A DNA stretch of 64,000 nt from Parvibacter caecicola (GTDB lineage Bacteria > Actinomycetota > Coriobacteriia > Coriobacteriales > Eggerthellaceae), in contig NZ_QIBY01000002.1 of assembly GCF_003725335.1 (NCBI RefSeq), positions 62,001-126,000 on the forward strand, in the 5' to 3' direction. Below, one piece after another: positions 43,487 through 51,633 of the stretch. Position numbers and translations under genes: made by a program. Each line of letters starts with the position of its first letter. Position 1 is the stretch's first letter. The notes beneath the pieces are model-generated. The model saw nothing but the letters and a program-made list of their open reading frames with translations, had not been told where the DNA came from and made no database searches.

Positions 43487-44659
43487 ATGACCATGGATTT
43501 CACGAAAACTGACGAGCAAGAGCTAATGCTGGAAAACCTGCGCGAGTTCTGCGACCGCTGGGTGACCGAAGAGCGCATCCAGGATTGGTACGACAAGCGC
43601 CGCGTTGACGACGAGGTATGCAAGGCTTACTTGGAAGCCGGTTTTGGCTACATGTTCATCCCCGAGGAATACGGCGGAATCCCCTCTGACGCCCAGACCC
43701 TGGCCATGGTGGTAGAAGAGCTCATGCGCACCACTAGCGCCACCATGCCGTTCATGTCCTACGGGCTTTCGATGTACGACCTGGCCACGTTCGGCACCCC
43801 CGAGCAGGTGGCAAAGGGCATGGAGGCCTACAACGAGACCGGCCAGCAGTGCTTCTCGCTGGCTCTTTCCGAGCCCGGCGCTGGCTCCGACAACCAATCC
43901 ATGACCGCCACCGTCCATTGGGACGACGAGAACGGCACCTGCGTGCTGAACGGCGCCAAGACCATGGTGAGCCATGCGGAAACCGCACCCTACATCATGT
44001 TCATCGGCAAAGACGAAGATCCGTCCCACGACAACAAGTCCTACTCAATGTTCCTGGTTCCCAAGGACACCCCGGGCATTACCATGGCGCCACTGCACAA
44101 GATCGGCCAGACCAGCACCAACTTTGACGAAGTGTATTTCGACAACGTAGTGGTTCCCCAGTCCGATCTGCTGGGCGAAAAGGGCAAGGGCTTCAAGCAG
44201 CTGATGCACAACTTCGAGATCGAGCGCATCATGCTTTCCGCCCACAGCCTCGGCCTTGCCCAGGCGGCCTTGGAAGAAGCCGCTCGCTACGCCGCCCAGC
44301 GTGTGACCTTCGGTCAGAAGCTGTTCAAGCATCAGCTGATCGCCGAGAAGCTGACGGACATGGAAATCAAGTGCCAGAACATGCGCAACATGCTCTACAA
44401 GACCGCCTGGGAGTTCGACAACGGCATTCCGGTGCGGTTGGACAGCGCCCTTTGCAAGCGTTACCTGTCCACCACCGCCACCGAAGTGGCCTCCGATGCC
44501 ATGCAGATCATCGGCGGTTTGGGCTACACCACCGAGAGCAAGATCGGCCGCATCTGGATCGATGCCCGCGGCGACTCCTTCGCTGGCGGCACCGAGGAGA
44601 TCATGGTGCATATTGCAGGCCGCGAAATCGTTAAGAAATACGCGTCGGATCTGCTCTAA
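43487..44659 (+). CDS. acyl-CoA dehydrogenase/enoyl-CoA reductase, LCAD/IVD-type active site
   Basis: 390 residues, FAD enzyme of the acyl-CoA dehydrogenase fold. ALSEPGAGSDNQSM, YAAQRVTFGQKL, QIIGGLGYTTESKIGRIWIDA and FAGGTEEIMVHIAGREIV are family stretches. At the usual catalytic-base position (Glu in YEGT) there is Gly (GGTEEI). A Glu in FEIERIML, Glu246, fits the alternative base of LCAD and isovaleryl-CoA dehydrogenase. Co-operonic FixABCX as partner suggests it works with the ETF, either oxidising or, as for CaiA with crotonobetainyl-CoA, reducing. The start may be this ATG or one two codons on. Confidence 0.92.
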   Translation: MTMDFTKTDEQELMLENLREFCDRWVTEERIQDWYDKRRVDDEVCKAYLEAGFGYMFIPEEYGGIPSDAQTLAMVVEELMRTTSATMPFMSYGLSMYDLATFGTPEQVAKGMEAYNETGQQCFSLALSEPGAGSDNQSMTATVHWDDENGTCVLNGAKTMVSHAETAPYIMFIGKDEDPSHDNKSYSMFLVPKDTPGITMAPLHKIGQTSTNFDEVYFDNVVVPQSDLLGEKGKGFKQLMHNFEIERIMLSAHSLGLAQAALEEAARYAAQRVTFGQKLFKHQLIAEKLTDMEIKCQNMRNMLYKTAWEFDNGIPVRLDSALCKRYLSTTATEVASDAMQIIGGLGYTTESKIGRIWIDARGDSFAGGTEEIMVHIAGREIVKKYASDLL

Positions 44660-44784
44660 CTGCTTGAGGTCGGCGAAGGGATGTCGTCCGCGCGCATCCT
44701 TTCGCCCCCAGCCTGCCGGGGCTCGTCCCAAAGAAGATGGCCCCCGTGAAAAGGTCGCCACGCAGGCGACCGGGAAGGATTCCT
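44660..44784 (+). promoter_or_regulatory. two hairpins between the dehydrogenase and fixA
   Basis: Stem 1: CGAAGGGATG (44674-44683) with CATCCTTTCG (44695-44704), 10 bp with one G-U pair. Stem 2: GGTCGCC (44753-44759) with GGCGACC (44765-44771). There is no T-run, so they look like processing or stability elements inside the operon. Confidence 0.5.
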
Positions 44785-45549
44785 ATGAAAATTGCAGTGC
44801 TTGTGAAAATTCTCCCGGATGACCAAGACATCCAGGTCAAAGGAGACCGAACGCTAGACTTCAGCCGCGCCAAGAGCACCGTGAGCACCTACGACCTGAA
44901 CGCCATTGAGGCGGCGGCCCAATTGGCCGCAAAGGCCGATGCCCAACTGGTAGCTGTCACCTGCGGCCCCAAGTCCATCAACGACAGCAAAACCCGCAAA
45001 AACATTCTCTCCCGCGGGGTAGACGAGCTGTACATGCTGACCGACGACGGCCTTGAGCTGGCCGATGCCTACCAAACAGGGCGCATCTTGGCGGCCATGA
45101 TACAGAAAATCGGGGATGTGGACTTGGTGATAGCCGGCGATGGGTCTGCCGATCTGTATGCCCAGCAAGTCGATGTTCAAACTGCCGAGGCATTAGGATG
45201 GCCGGCCATTAACGGCGGCACTGCATTGGACACCGATGGTGCCACCGTCACCGTAGCCCGTATACTCGAAACCGAACGCGAGTCCATCCGCATGCCTCTG
45301 CCCGCCGTGGTAAGCGTGGCTCCGGAAGTAGCACTCCCCCGCATCGCCGGCATGAAAGACGTGCTGGCGGCCGGTAAGAAGCCGGTTGTGGAGTTCACCG
45401 CCGAAGAGCTGGGCGGTATCGCCGCCCCCACCGTGGAAACGGTTGAAATTCTGGCGCCAGTGCCAACGCCCCGCAAAAAACAGATCTTCGACGCCGCCGA
45501 TGAGGGAGCCATCGATGCATTTGTGGCCGCTCTGCGCGAGGTAATGTAA
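44785..45549 (+). CDS. fixA: electron transfer flavoprotein beta subunit FixA
   Basis: 254 residues. Starts MKIAVLVKILPDDQDI, typical for EtfB/FixA, with STYDLNAIEAAAQLA and LVIAGDGSADLYAQQVDVQTAEALGWP. Forms a heterodimer with FixB. FixAB with FixCX either passes electrons from the dehydrogenase to quinone or runs in reverse, or bifurcates electrons from NADH to ferredoxin and quinone as in diazotrophs. GGAAGGAT precedes the ATG. A spacer of 125 bp with two hairpins follows the dehydrogenase gene. Confidence 0.93.
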   Translation: MKIAVLVKILPDDQDIQVKGDRTLDFSRAKSTVSTYDLNAIEAAAQLAAKADAQLVAVTCGPKSINDSKTRKNILSRGVDELYMLTDDGLELADAYQTGRILAAMIQKIGDVDLVIAGDGSADLYAQQVDVQTAEALGWPAINGGTALDTDGATVTVARILETERESIRMPLPAVVSVAPEVALPRIAGMKDVLAAGKKPVVEFTAEELGGIAAPTVETVEILAPVPTPRKKQIFDAADEGAIDAFVAALREVM

Positions 45550-45561
45550 GGAGAATCCGCT

Positions 45562-46449
45562 ATGAAGACTTTGGTGATCGCTGAAAACGAAGCGGCTGCC
45601 CGCGAACTAGCCGCAGGTGCCCGCGCCTACGCCGATGAAGTTGTATACGCTACTTTCGCGGACCCGGTAACGGGCATCGCAGACAAGTGCCTGGTGGTAG
45701 AGGTGCCCGAGGGCCAGGCGAAGGAAGCCGCCTTCGACACCTTTGCAAAGATCCTTGCCGACGAAGACCCGCAGATGGTGTTCTTTGAGCCCACTCGGCG
45801 TTTGAAAGCGCTCGTGGGGCGCTTAGCCGCCCACAACGGAGCATCGGTCATGACCGATATTTCCGCCATCGACGAGGAAAGCGTACAGACCCGCTATTTC
45901 GGCGGCATTGCCGAGCGCACCGCGAAAAGCGTAACCCCCGTTGCATTCTGCTCGGCGGGCGCAGGCACCTTCAAGGATGCCGAGCCCTCCGGCACCGATG
46001 TGGTGGAAACGGTGGAGTATGTGGCCCCGGCCGTGACGCTGGAATGCGTCGAGCGCGAAACGCTGCCCCCCGCCGAAGTTGATCTGACCGCTGCCGACAA
46101 GGTAGTGGCGGCCGGCCGCGGCTTTGGCTCCGAAGAAGAACTGGAAGAGGCTCGGACGTTCTGCAAGGCCATCGGCGCCGAACTGGGCTGCACCCGTCCC
46201 CTTACCGAGACCGAAGACTGGTTCCCCCGCGAGGCCTATATCGGCATATCCGGGCTTATGCTCTCGCCGGAGGTGTATGTGGGCATCGGCGTATCCGGCC
46301 AAATGCAGCACATGGTTGGCGTCGATCGGGCCCACGTGGCCTTCGCCATCAACAAAGATGCCCATGCCCCCATCTTCGACAAAGTTGATTACGGCCTCGT
46401 AGGCGCCATCAACAACGTTCTGCCGAAGATCAATGCAAAGCTGAGCTAA
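45562..46449 (+). CDS. fixB: electron transfer flavoprotein alpha subunit FixB
   Basis: 295 residues. The N-terminal half resembles EtfA. The C-terminal FAD-binding half is clear: GRGFGSEEELEEARTFCKAIGAELGCTRPL, then YIGISGLMLSPEVYVGIGVSGQMQHMVGVD, FAINKDAHAPIFDKVDYGLVG. Forms the ETF dimer with FixA. AAGGAG at good spacing, 12 bp after fixA. Confidence 0.93.
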   Translation: MKTLVIAENEAAARELAAGARAYADEVVYATFADPVTGIADKCLVVEVPEGQAKEAAFDTFAKILADEDPQMVFFEPTRRLKALVGRLAAHNGASVMTDISAIDEESVQTRYFGGIAERTAKSVTPVAFCSAGAGTFKDAEPSGTDVVETVEYVAPAVTLECVERETLPPAEVDLTAADKVVAAGRGFGSEEELEEARTFCKAIGAELGCTRPLTETEDWFPREAYIGISGLMLSPEVYVGIGVSGQMQHMVGVDRAHVAFAINKDAHAPIFDKVDYGLVGAINNVLPKINAKLS

Positions 46450-46464
46450 AGGCGGCGAACTCTT

Positions 46465-47751
46465 ATGGCTGATTTCGATGTTATTGTGGTGGGAGCTGGA
46501 TACGCCGGCACCGTGGCCGCCTACGAGTTGGCAAAAGCCGGCAAGAGCGTGCTGGTGGTAGAGCGCGGCAATTACGCCGGCGCCAAAAATATGACAGGCG
46601 GCCGCATTTATTCCCACTCCCTGAAAAAAGTTTTTCCAAACTTCGAGCAAGATTCCCCGGTGGAGCGGCGCATCACCCATGAACGCATCTCGCTCATGGA
46701 TCCCGAGGCGAACTTCACCATCGACTTCACGTCGAAGGCGCTCAAGCAAGAAGGCCAGGACTCCTATTCCGTCCTTTCCGCCGTCTACGATCAGTGGCTA
46801 GCGGAGCAGGCGGAGGAGGCGGGCGCCGAGATCATCTACGGCATTCCCGTTGAAGACCTCATCATGGAGGGCGATTCCGTTAAGGGCGTTATCGCCGGCG
46901 AAGATTCTTTGACTGCCGATATCACCATTCTGGCAGACGGCGTGAACTCGCTGCTCACCGCCAAAGCCGTTGGGGCAAAGAAGCCCAAGCCCTCCGAGAT
47001 AGCCGTTGGGGTGAAAGAACTCATCGAGCTGCCTTCCGGTGTTATCGAAGACCGCTTCCTCTGCAACCCCGGCGAGGGCGCCGCTTGGCTGTTCGCCGGC
47101 GATGCCACCCATGGCCACATCGGCGGTGGCTTCATGTACACGAACAAAGACTCCATATCGCTCGGACTTGTGGCCACCATCTCCGATCTGACAGGCGCAA
47201 CCCGCCCCATTTACCAGATGATGGAAGACTTCAAGAAGCACCCGGCAGTGGCTCCGCTTGTACGCGGAGGCAAGGTAGTGGAGTACTCCGGGCACATGGT
47301 GTCCGAAGGCGGCTATGCCATGGTCCCCAAACTGGTGGCCAACGGCTGCATGGTCACGGGCGATGCCGCTATGCTCTGCATGAACTTGGGCTACTGCGTG
47401 CGCGGTATGGACTTCGCCGTCGCCTCCGGCCAAATGGCCGCCCAGGCGGCCGTCGAGGCGCTGGACGCCGGCTCTGTGGACGAGGCGTCCCTGCATCGCT
47501 ACGTGGATCTTCTGGAAAACTCCTTCGTTTTGCGGGAGCTTAAGCAGTATCGCCGCTTCCCCCATTTCATGGAGAGCACAACCCGCATCTTCAAGGAGTA
47601 CCCCGCGATGGTGAAAGAAATAATGAACAGCATGTTCGTGGTTGACGGCAAGCCTGCCGACCCCCTTAAGAAGAAGATCATGAATCCGGTTAAAGAAGTG
47701 GGCGTGACCACGGTGCTCAAAGACGCGATGGGAGGGATGAAGGCCCTATGA
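46465..47751 (+). CDS. fixC: FAD-dependent oxidoreductase FixC (ETF:quinone oxidoreductase-like)
   Basis: 428 residues. N-terminal Rossmann dinucleotide fold VVGAGYAGTVAAYELAKAGKSVLVVERG, then TADITILADGVNSLL and the GDAAMLCMNLGYCVRGMDFAVASGQMAAQAAVEAL FAD segment. Relative of ETF:ubiquinone oxidoreductase and the geranylgeranyl reductase superfamily. It links the FixAB flavoprotein to menaquinone, probably at the membrane face. It overlaps fixX by 4 bp (ATGA). Confidence 0.93.
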   Translation: MADFDVIVVGAGYAGTVAAYELAKAGKSVLVVERGNYAGAKNMTGGRIYSHSLKKVFPNFEQDSPVERRITHERISLMDPEANFTIDFTSKALKQEGQDSYSVLSAVYDQWLAEQAEEAGAEIIYGIPVEDLIMEGDSVKGVIAGEDSLTADITILADGVNSLLTAKAVGAKKPKPSEIAVGVKELIELPSGVIEDRFLCNPGEGAAWLFAGDATHGHIGGGFMYTNKDSISLGLVATISDLTGATRPIYQMMEDFKKHPAVAPLVRGGKVVEYSGHMVSEGGYAMVPKLVANGCMVTGDAAMLCMNLGYCVRGMDFAVASGQMAAQAAVEALDAGSVDEASLHRYVDLLENSFVLRELKQYRRFPHFMESTTRIFKEYPAMVKEIMNSMFVVDGKPADPLKKKIMNPVKEVGVTTVLKDAMGGMKAL

Positions 47752-48053
47752 TCGACCCAATCGACGTGAACGTAGACGAGAAGCTATCGCTCAACCGCTA
47801 CGAAGTGGACGAAGAGAACGCCCACATCCGCTTAAAGAACGAAGCGGAATGCCCCAATTTCCAGGAGGAATTCGACAAGCTGATTATTGCCTGCCCCGCC
47901 GCTCTGTACCGCCGCGACGAAGAGGGTCGCCCCTCCTTCGATTATGCCGGATGCCTCGAGTGCGGCACCTGCCGCATCATCTGCAGCGACACCATCTTGG
48001 ATTACTGGCGCTATCCCGGCCCCACTATGGGGGTGGAATATCGCTGGGGGTAA
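47748..48053 (+). CDS. fixX: ferredoxin-like protein FixX
   Basis: 101 residues. C-terminal iron-sulfur stretch DYAGCLECGTCRIICSDTILDYWRYPGPTMGVEYRWG plus the upstream CPAALYR is the FixX signature: four Cys for one [4Fe-4S] cluster and a truncated second site. Works with FixC as the ETF-QO iron-sulfur module. It shares ATGA with fixC, implying coupling. A strong terminator follows. Confidence 0.93.
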   Translation: MIDPIDVNVDEKLSLNRYEVDEENAHIRLKNEAECPNFQEEFDKLIIACPAALYRRDEEGRPSFDYAGCLECGTCRIICSDTILDYWRYPGPTMGVEYRWG

Positions 48054-48070
48054 ACGCGCAACTCACTCAC

Positions 48071-48104
48071 AAAGCGCCCGGCTTCTGAGCGGTCGGGCGC
48101 TTTT
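48071..48104 (+). terminator. Rho-independent terminator after fixX
   Basis: A perfect 10-bp stem (AAAGCGCCCG/CGGGCGCTTT) with a 13-base loop ends in TTTT. It splits the CoA-transferase/FixABCX operon from the permease gene, allowing only partial read-through. Confidence 0.82.
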
Positions 48105-48134
48105 CCAGGAGCCCGGGAAGACAAGGAGAAAATC

Positions 48135-49493
48135 ATGGCAGAGGGATCCGACAAACTGCAACAGCAGATTACGGAAGACCAGAAACGCTTCGAGTTCGCC
48201 TTCGATCCGGTGCCCGCTGACCGCCGTCAAGGCTGGTTCAGCCTGTTTCTTGTGCTCGCAGGCTACGCAATTGCCGTCTCCAACTTTGTCACGGGGGCGG
48301 CTATCGGCTATCGAATGACATTCTTCGATGCCATGGTAGCCCTCGTGGTAGGAGATGCCTTCCTCATCTTCGTCGCTGTTTCCACCGGCATCATCTCATT
48401 CGAGAGCGGCTGGTCCACGTCGTTTCTCTCCCGTATGGTGTTCGGCAAGAAGGGCTCGACCATATTCTCGCTTTTGCTGGTGGCCTCTTCCATCAACTGG
48501 ATAGGCATAAACGGCAACACCTTTGCCCGTATTGTCACGGCCAATTTCCCGGGCATTCCCATTCCGGAAGCGCTTTTGGGCGCCGCCATCATCATGGTTT
48601 GGTCCATTTCGGCCATGCGAGGCTATAAGGGTCTCGAAATCGTTTCGTGGATAGGCGTGCCCATCGCCCTCATACTGGCGATAGTGTGCTTCGTACTCGT
48701 TGGGGTGCAAAATGGCGGCTATGGCGTAATACTGGCCTATACCCCCAATCCGGCCGATGAGATGCCGGTCGTAACCGCCGTTTCCTCCATTGTCGGCAGT
48801 TGGGTATTCGGCTGCCTCATTACCCCCGATGTCTGCCGCTTTGCCAAGAATCACACTTCAGTTGTCGCGGCCGGCACCGGCGCGTTCCTCCTGGGACTGT
48901 TCTGCCTGCAGTTAGTGGGTGTTGTGGTGGCCCAAGTTTCCGGCATGGGAGATTTCTCCGTTGCCACCGCTGCCATTGGGCTGGGGCTTTTGGTGCTGAT
49001 ATGCACACTCGTTTGCCTGTGCACCACTCAAGACAACAACATCTACGGCGCAGGCTTGGCCGCCCAAAACATCTTGGACGCCACCCGGCTTAAGGGGAAA
49101 GTGGCCCACCGCTGGATAGCCTTAGCGGTCACCGCCGCCTCCGCCCTGTTCGCCGCCTGCGGCGCGCTCCAGTGGCTTTTGCCTATCATCCAGTTCCTAT
49201 CGGTGCTGCTTGTGCCCATTCCCGCCATGATTTTGGCCGAACGCTATTTTGTCCGCCACAGCAAATTCACCCTCGAGGTGAACCCTATCGCCATGATCTG
49301 CTGGCTTGCCGGCGGCGTGATTGGACAGGTATGCCTCTCCACCGGTTTTTCCGTTTCAGCCATCGTTGCCTATGTCTTCACTGCGCTACTATATACAGGG
49401 TTAAGCCTCGGGTTCGATGGAAAGATTTCCTGGAAACGAGACCATGAGTCGTTAACAGAAACACAGGCAAGCGATCTTTCCCTCGACGACTGA
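48135..49493 (+). CDS. NCS1-family permease, CodB-like
   Basis: 452 residues, about 12 hydrophobic segments. FVTGAAIGYRMTFFDAMVALVVGDAF, the substrate segment ASSINWIGINGNTFA, SIVGSWVFGCLITPDVCRFAKN and CTTQDNNIYGAGLAAQNI belong to the cytosine/purine NCS1 branch. Such permeases take up cytosine, purines, hydantoins or other small rings and amides by sodium or proton symport. AAGGAG precedes the ATG. It lies 31 bp past the FixX terminator and before the MerR gene, so it may be a separately expressed member. Substrate unknown. Confidence 0.88.
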   Translation: MAEGSDKLQQQITEDQKRFEFAFDPVPADRRQGWFSLFLVLAGYAIAVSNFVTGAAIGYRMTFFDAMVALVVGDAFLIFVAVSTGIISFESGWSTSFLSRMVFGKKGSTIFSLLLVASSINWIGINGNTFARIVTANFPGIPIPEALLGAAIIMVWSISAMRGYKGLEIVSWIGVPIALILAIVCFVLVGVQNGGYGVILAYTPNPADEMPVVTAVSSIVGSWVFGCLITPDVCRFAKNHTSVVAAGTGAFLLGLFCLQLVGVVVAQVSGMGDFSVATAAIGLGLLVLICTLVCLCTTQDNNIYGAGLAAQNILDATRLKGKVAHRWIALAVTAASALFAACGALQWLLPIIQFLSVLLVPIPAMILAERYFVRHSKFTLEVNPIAMICWLAGGVIGQVCLSTGFSVSAIVAYVFTALLYTGLSLGFDGKISWKRDHESLTETQASDLSLDD

Positions 49494-49525
49494 TTGTTGG
49501 AGCATATGCCAGGGGGGGAGATGCC

Positions 49526-50497
49526 TTGACGAGTGGGGAGAAGATTCACCGGCAGTCGGATATGCATCCGGCTCCGGATGATGCCGTACGGCTGGCAGTG
49601 CGCGATACAAACCGCTACAAAATCGGCGAGGTAGCGGCTCTCGTGGGCATGTCATCGGAATCCATTCGCTACTATGAACGCGAGGGCATCATTTCCCCCG
49701 AACGAAACCCTCTTTCCGGCTATCGTTACTACAGCGCGTGGGACATCAATGTGCTTATTAAGGCCCGTTCATACCGTCAGGCCGGGTTTTCCATGGGGGA
49801 GGTCGTCTCCATCATGAACGGCTTTGACACCGATACCGTCCTCAATCGTTTGGCCAGCAAGCAGGCGGAACTGCATCAGTCAATCATGCATCTCGCCAAG
49901 CTTATGTACCAGCTTAAAGAAGATGCGGCGCGAATGGAAGAAACAGCCGATGCCATTGGGAGCTTTCGCTTCGAATATCGACCCCCTATGCACTTCCTCC
50001 AAACACAGCAGGGCTACGCCCTCATTGCGTCTCAATGCCGCATCCTGTCTGACTGGGTTAAGGACCATGGGGCCTTCATCTTGCCTGGTGGCGTTTACGA
50101 GGGCCCCAGCCCAGATGACGTCCGTTATGGGTTTTTCGTCGAGGACGCCAAGCTGGAAGAGGTTGACTACCACAACGAGCAAGAGCTGGAGGCTTTCCCC
50201 GGCTGCTTCTGCTTAGCCAGCTCGTTTTATTCGGGAACAGGCACGCCGCTTTGCTATGGCTCTTTCCAGAGCGTCCTGAGCTACATGGAGCAGGAACATC
50301 TGGAGATAGCCGCAAGCCCCATTAGCCGTATCGTGCACATGGCGCGTGATGGCGAAAATGCCTATCAATCGCTTCATCAGCTGTGGATTCCCCTCAGCGG
50401 TAAAAGCTCGGCTCATCTGAGGCCGAAAGACATGCCCATCGAAGAGATGCTGCGCGATTTGGGCGCCTATCCTTTCGGCTCCGAATCGCTGCTGTAA
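49526..50497 (+). CDS. MerR-family regulator with GyrI/BmrR-like effector domain
   Basis: 323 residues. N-terminal winged helix YKIGEVAALVGMSSESIRYYEREGIISPERNPLSGYRYYS is MerR. A coiled-coil dimer helix follows, then a ~150-residue C-terminal domain similar to GyrI-like (BmrR) small-molecule sensors. No Cys pair for metal is seen at the usual place, so it likely senses an organic ligand. Start is TTG with GGGGGGAG upstream; the first ATG lies 12 codons on. As the last gene of the block it is the obvious regulator for the transport and CoA pathway genes. Confidence 0.88.
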   Translation: MTSGEKIHRQSDMHPAPDDAVRLAVRDTNRYKIGEVAALVGMSSESIRYYEREGIISPERNPLSGYRYYSAWDINVLIKARSYRQAGFSMGEVVSIMNGFDTDTVLNRLASKQAELHQSIMHLAKLMYQLKEDAARMEETADAIGSFRFEYRPPMHFLQTQQGYALIASQCRILSDWVKDHGAFILPGGVYEGPSPDDVRYGFFVEDAKLEEVDYHNEQELEAFPGCFCLASSFYSGTGTPLCYGSFQSVLSYMEQEHLEIAASPISRIVHMARDGENAYQSLHQLWIPLSGKSSAHLRPKDMPIEEMLRDLGAYPFGSESLL

Positions 50498-50524
50498 AGC
50501 AGGCAGCGAAAGAGAGGACGACCC

Positions 50525-51286
50525 ATGACAGCCCCCGCAGACCAAAGGACGGCCGACGATATCGCCACCCTCCGCAGCTGGATCGAGAGCTGCGGCCCTG
50601 GCGGTATGGTGTTCTTCGGCGGCGCCGGCGTGTCCACCGAAAGTGGCATCCCCGACTTCCGCAGCACCGGCGGCCTGTACTCGCAGAAGTACTCCTACCC
50701 ACCCGAGACCATGGTGTCCCACAGCTTTTTCGAAGCGCACCCGCAGGAGTTCTTCCAGTTCTACTTCGACCGCATGATTGCGCCTGAAGCAAAACCGAAT
50801 CAGGCCCATAAGAAGCTGGCGGAACTGGAGCAGCGGGGCGTCTGTCGGGCGGTGGTCACCCAGAACATCGACGGGCTGCACCAGGTGGCCGACAGTCGCA
50901 ACGTGTACGAGCTGCACGGCAGCGTGCACCGCAACTACTGCACTGGCTGCAAGCGGTTCTTCAATTTGGAAGAGACGATGCAGCTGCACCAAGCCGCCAC
51001 AGATGGCGTGCCCCGCTGCCCCGATTGCGATGCCATCGTGAAGCCCGACGTGGTGCTCTACGAGGAACCACTGGACGAAGAGGTGATAACGGGGGCAGTG
51101 CAAGCCATCGCCCAAGCCGAGCTTCTGGTGGTGGCGGGCACATCGCTAGTGGTCTACCCGGCCGCAGGGCTTCTGCGGTACTTCCAGGGAGACAAGCTGG
51201 CCATCGTAAACCTAAGCCCCACCAGCGCCGACAAATCCGCCGACCTCTGCATCAACGCCAAAGTGGGCGAAGTGTTTGGATGGTAG
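50525..51286 (+). CDS. cobB: Sir2-type NAD-dependent protein deacylase
   Basis: 253 residues. FFGGAGVSTESGIPDFRSTGGLYSQKY is the NAD-binding start, VTQNIDGLH and ELHGSVHRNYC carry the catalytic His, and the zinc cysteines are in YCTGCKRFF and CPDCDAIVKPDVV. VVAGTSLVVYPAA and IVNLSPT complete the fold. It would remove acetyl or acyl groups from lysines using NAD, possibly resetting acyl-CoA-derived modification. GAGAGGAC precedes the ATG. The last codon and stop overlap the 3' end of the opposite-strand tRNA-Leu. Confidence 0.95.
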   Translation: MTAPADQRTADDIATLRSWIESCGPGGMVFFGGAGVSTESGIPDFRSTGGLYSQKYSYPPETMVSHSFFEAHPQEFFQFYFDRMIAPEAKPNQAHKKLAELEQRGVCRAVVTQNIDGLHQVADSRNVYELHGSVHRNYCTGCKRFFNLEETMQLHQAATDGVPRCPDCDAIVKPDVVLYEEPLDEEVITGAVQAIAQAELLVVAGTSLVVYPAAGLLRYFQGDKLAIVNLSPTSADKSADLCINAKVGEVFGW

Positions 51287-51363
51287 GGGCGGTGGGACTC
51301 GAACCCACAATCCGAAGAGGCGGATTTTAAGTCCGCTGCGTATGCCAATTCCGCCACGCCCCC
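51281..51363 (-). tRNA. tRNA-Leu (UAA anticodon), 3' CCA encoded
   Basis: The minus strand folds as a class II tRNA: acceptor GGGGGCG with CGCCCCT, D-arm with AATTGG, anticodon loop CTTAAAA (TAA), a long variable arm, and T-arm GGTTCGAGTCC. The ACCA end is encoded. The CCA is complementary to the last Trp codon (TGG) of the sirtuin gene, and the discriminator A to the first base of its stop. Confidence 0.95.
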
Positions 51364-51633
51364 ATAAGAGCATGCGCCCGCGCTTCCGCGAGCCTACGGC
51401 CATGTTATCACAGCCGCGTTTTCAACGCCGCAACGCTGCACCGCAGCGCAGCCACATCATCAGGCCGGCACGATGTTGCCCATTGCGCCGGGCCATGAGG
51501 CATGGGCGCAATGTCCCAAGCCACGCACCACCGCGCTGCGACGCCGCAACGCTGCATCGCTGCAACACAACGCCACGCTGCGGCCCGCGCCAGCGCACCG
51601 CAGCCAACAGCGCCCCGGCGCGCAAGGCGCCCC
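51364..51633. other. repeat-rich 270-bp gap
   Basis: No gene is seen. Short GC-rich repeats dominate. A 16-base direct repeat ACGCCGCAACGCTGCA occurs at 51425-51440 and 51541-51556, with further GCTGCA/CGCAACG fragments near the second copy. A 9-bp stem CATTGCGCC/GGCGCAATG lies at 51481-51513, without a T-run. Confidence 0.6.

Noticed and set aside
39112-48053. Carnitine reduction operon (caiTABCDE-fixABCX)
   Set aside because: The hydratase, betaine exchanger and CaiE are missing, and other carriers occupy the operon; only the general chemistry is shared.
51481-51513. Terminator for tRNA-Leu or the PG-binding gene
   Set aside because: The stem has no T-run in either direction and lies in a repeat-rich gap at a poor distance.
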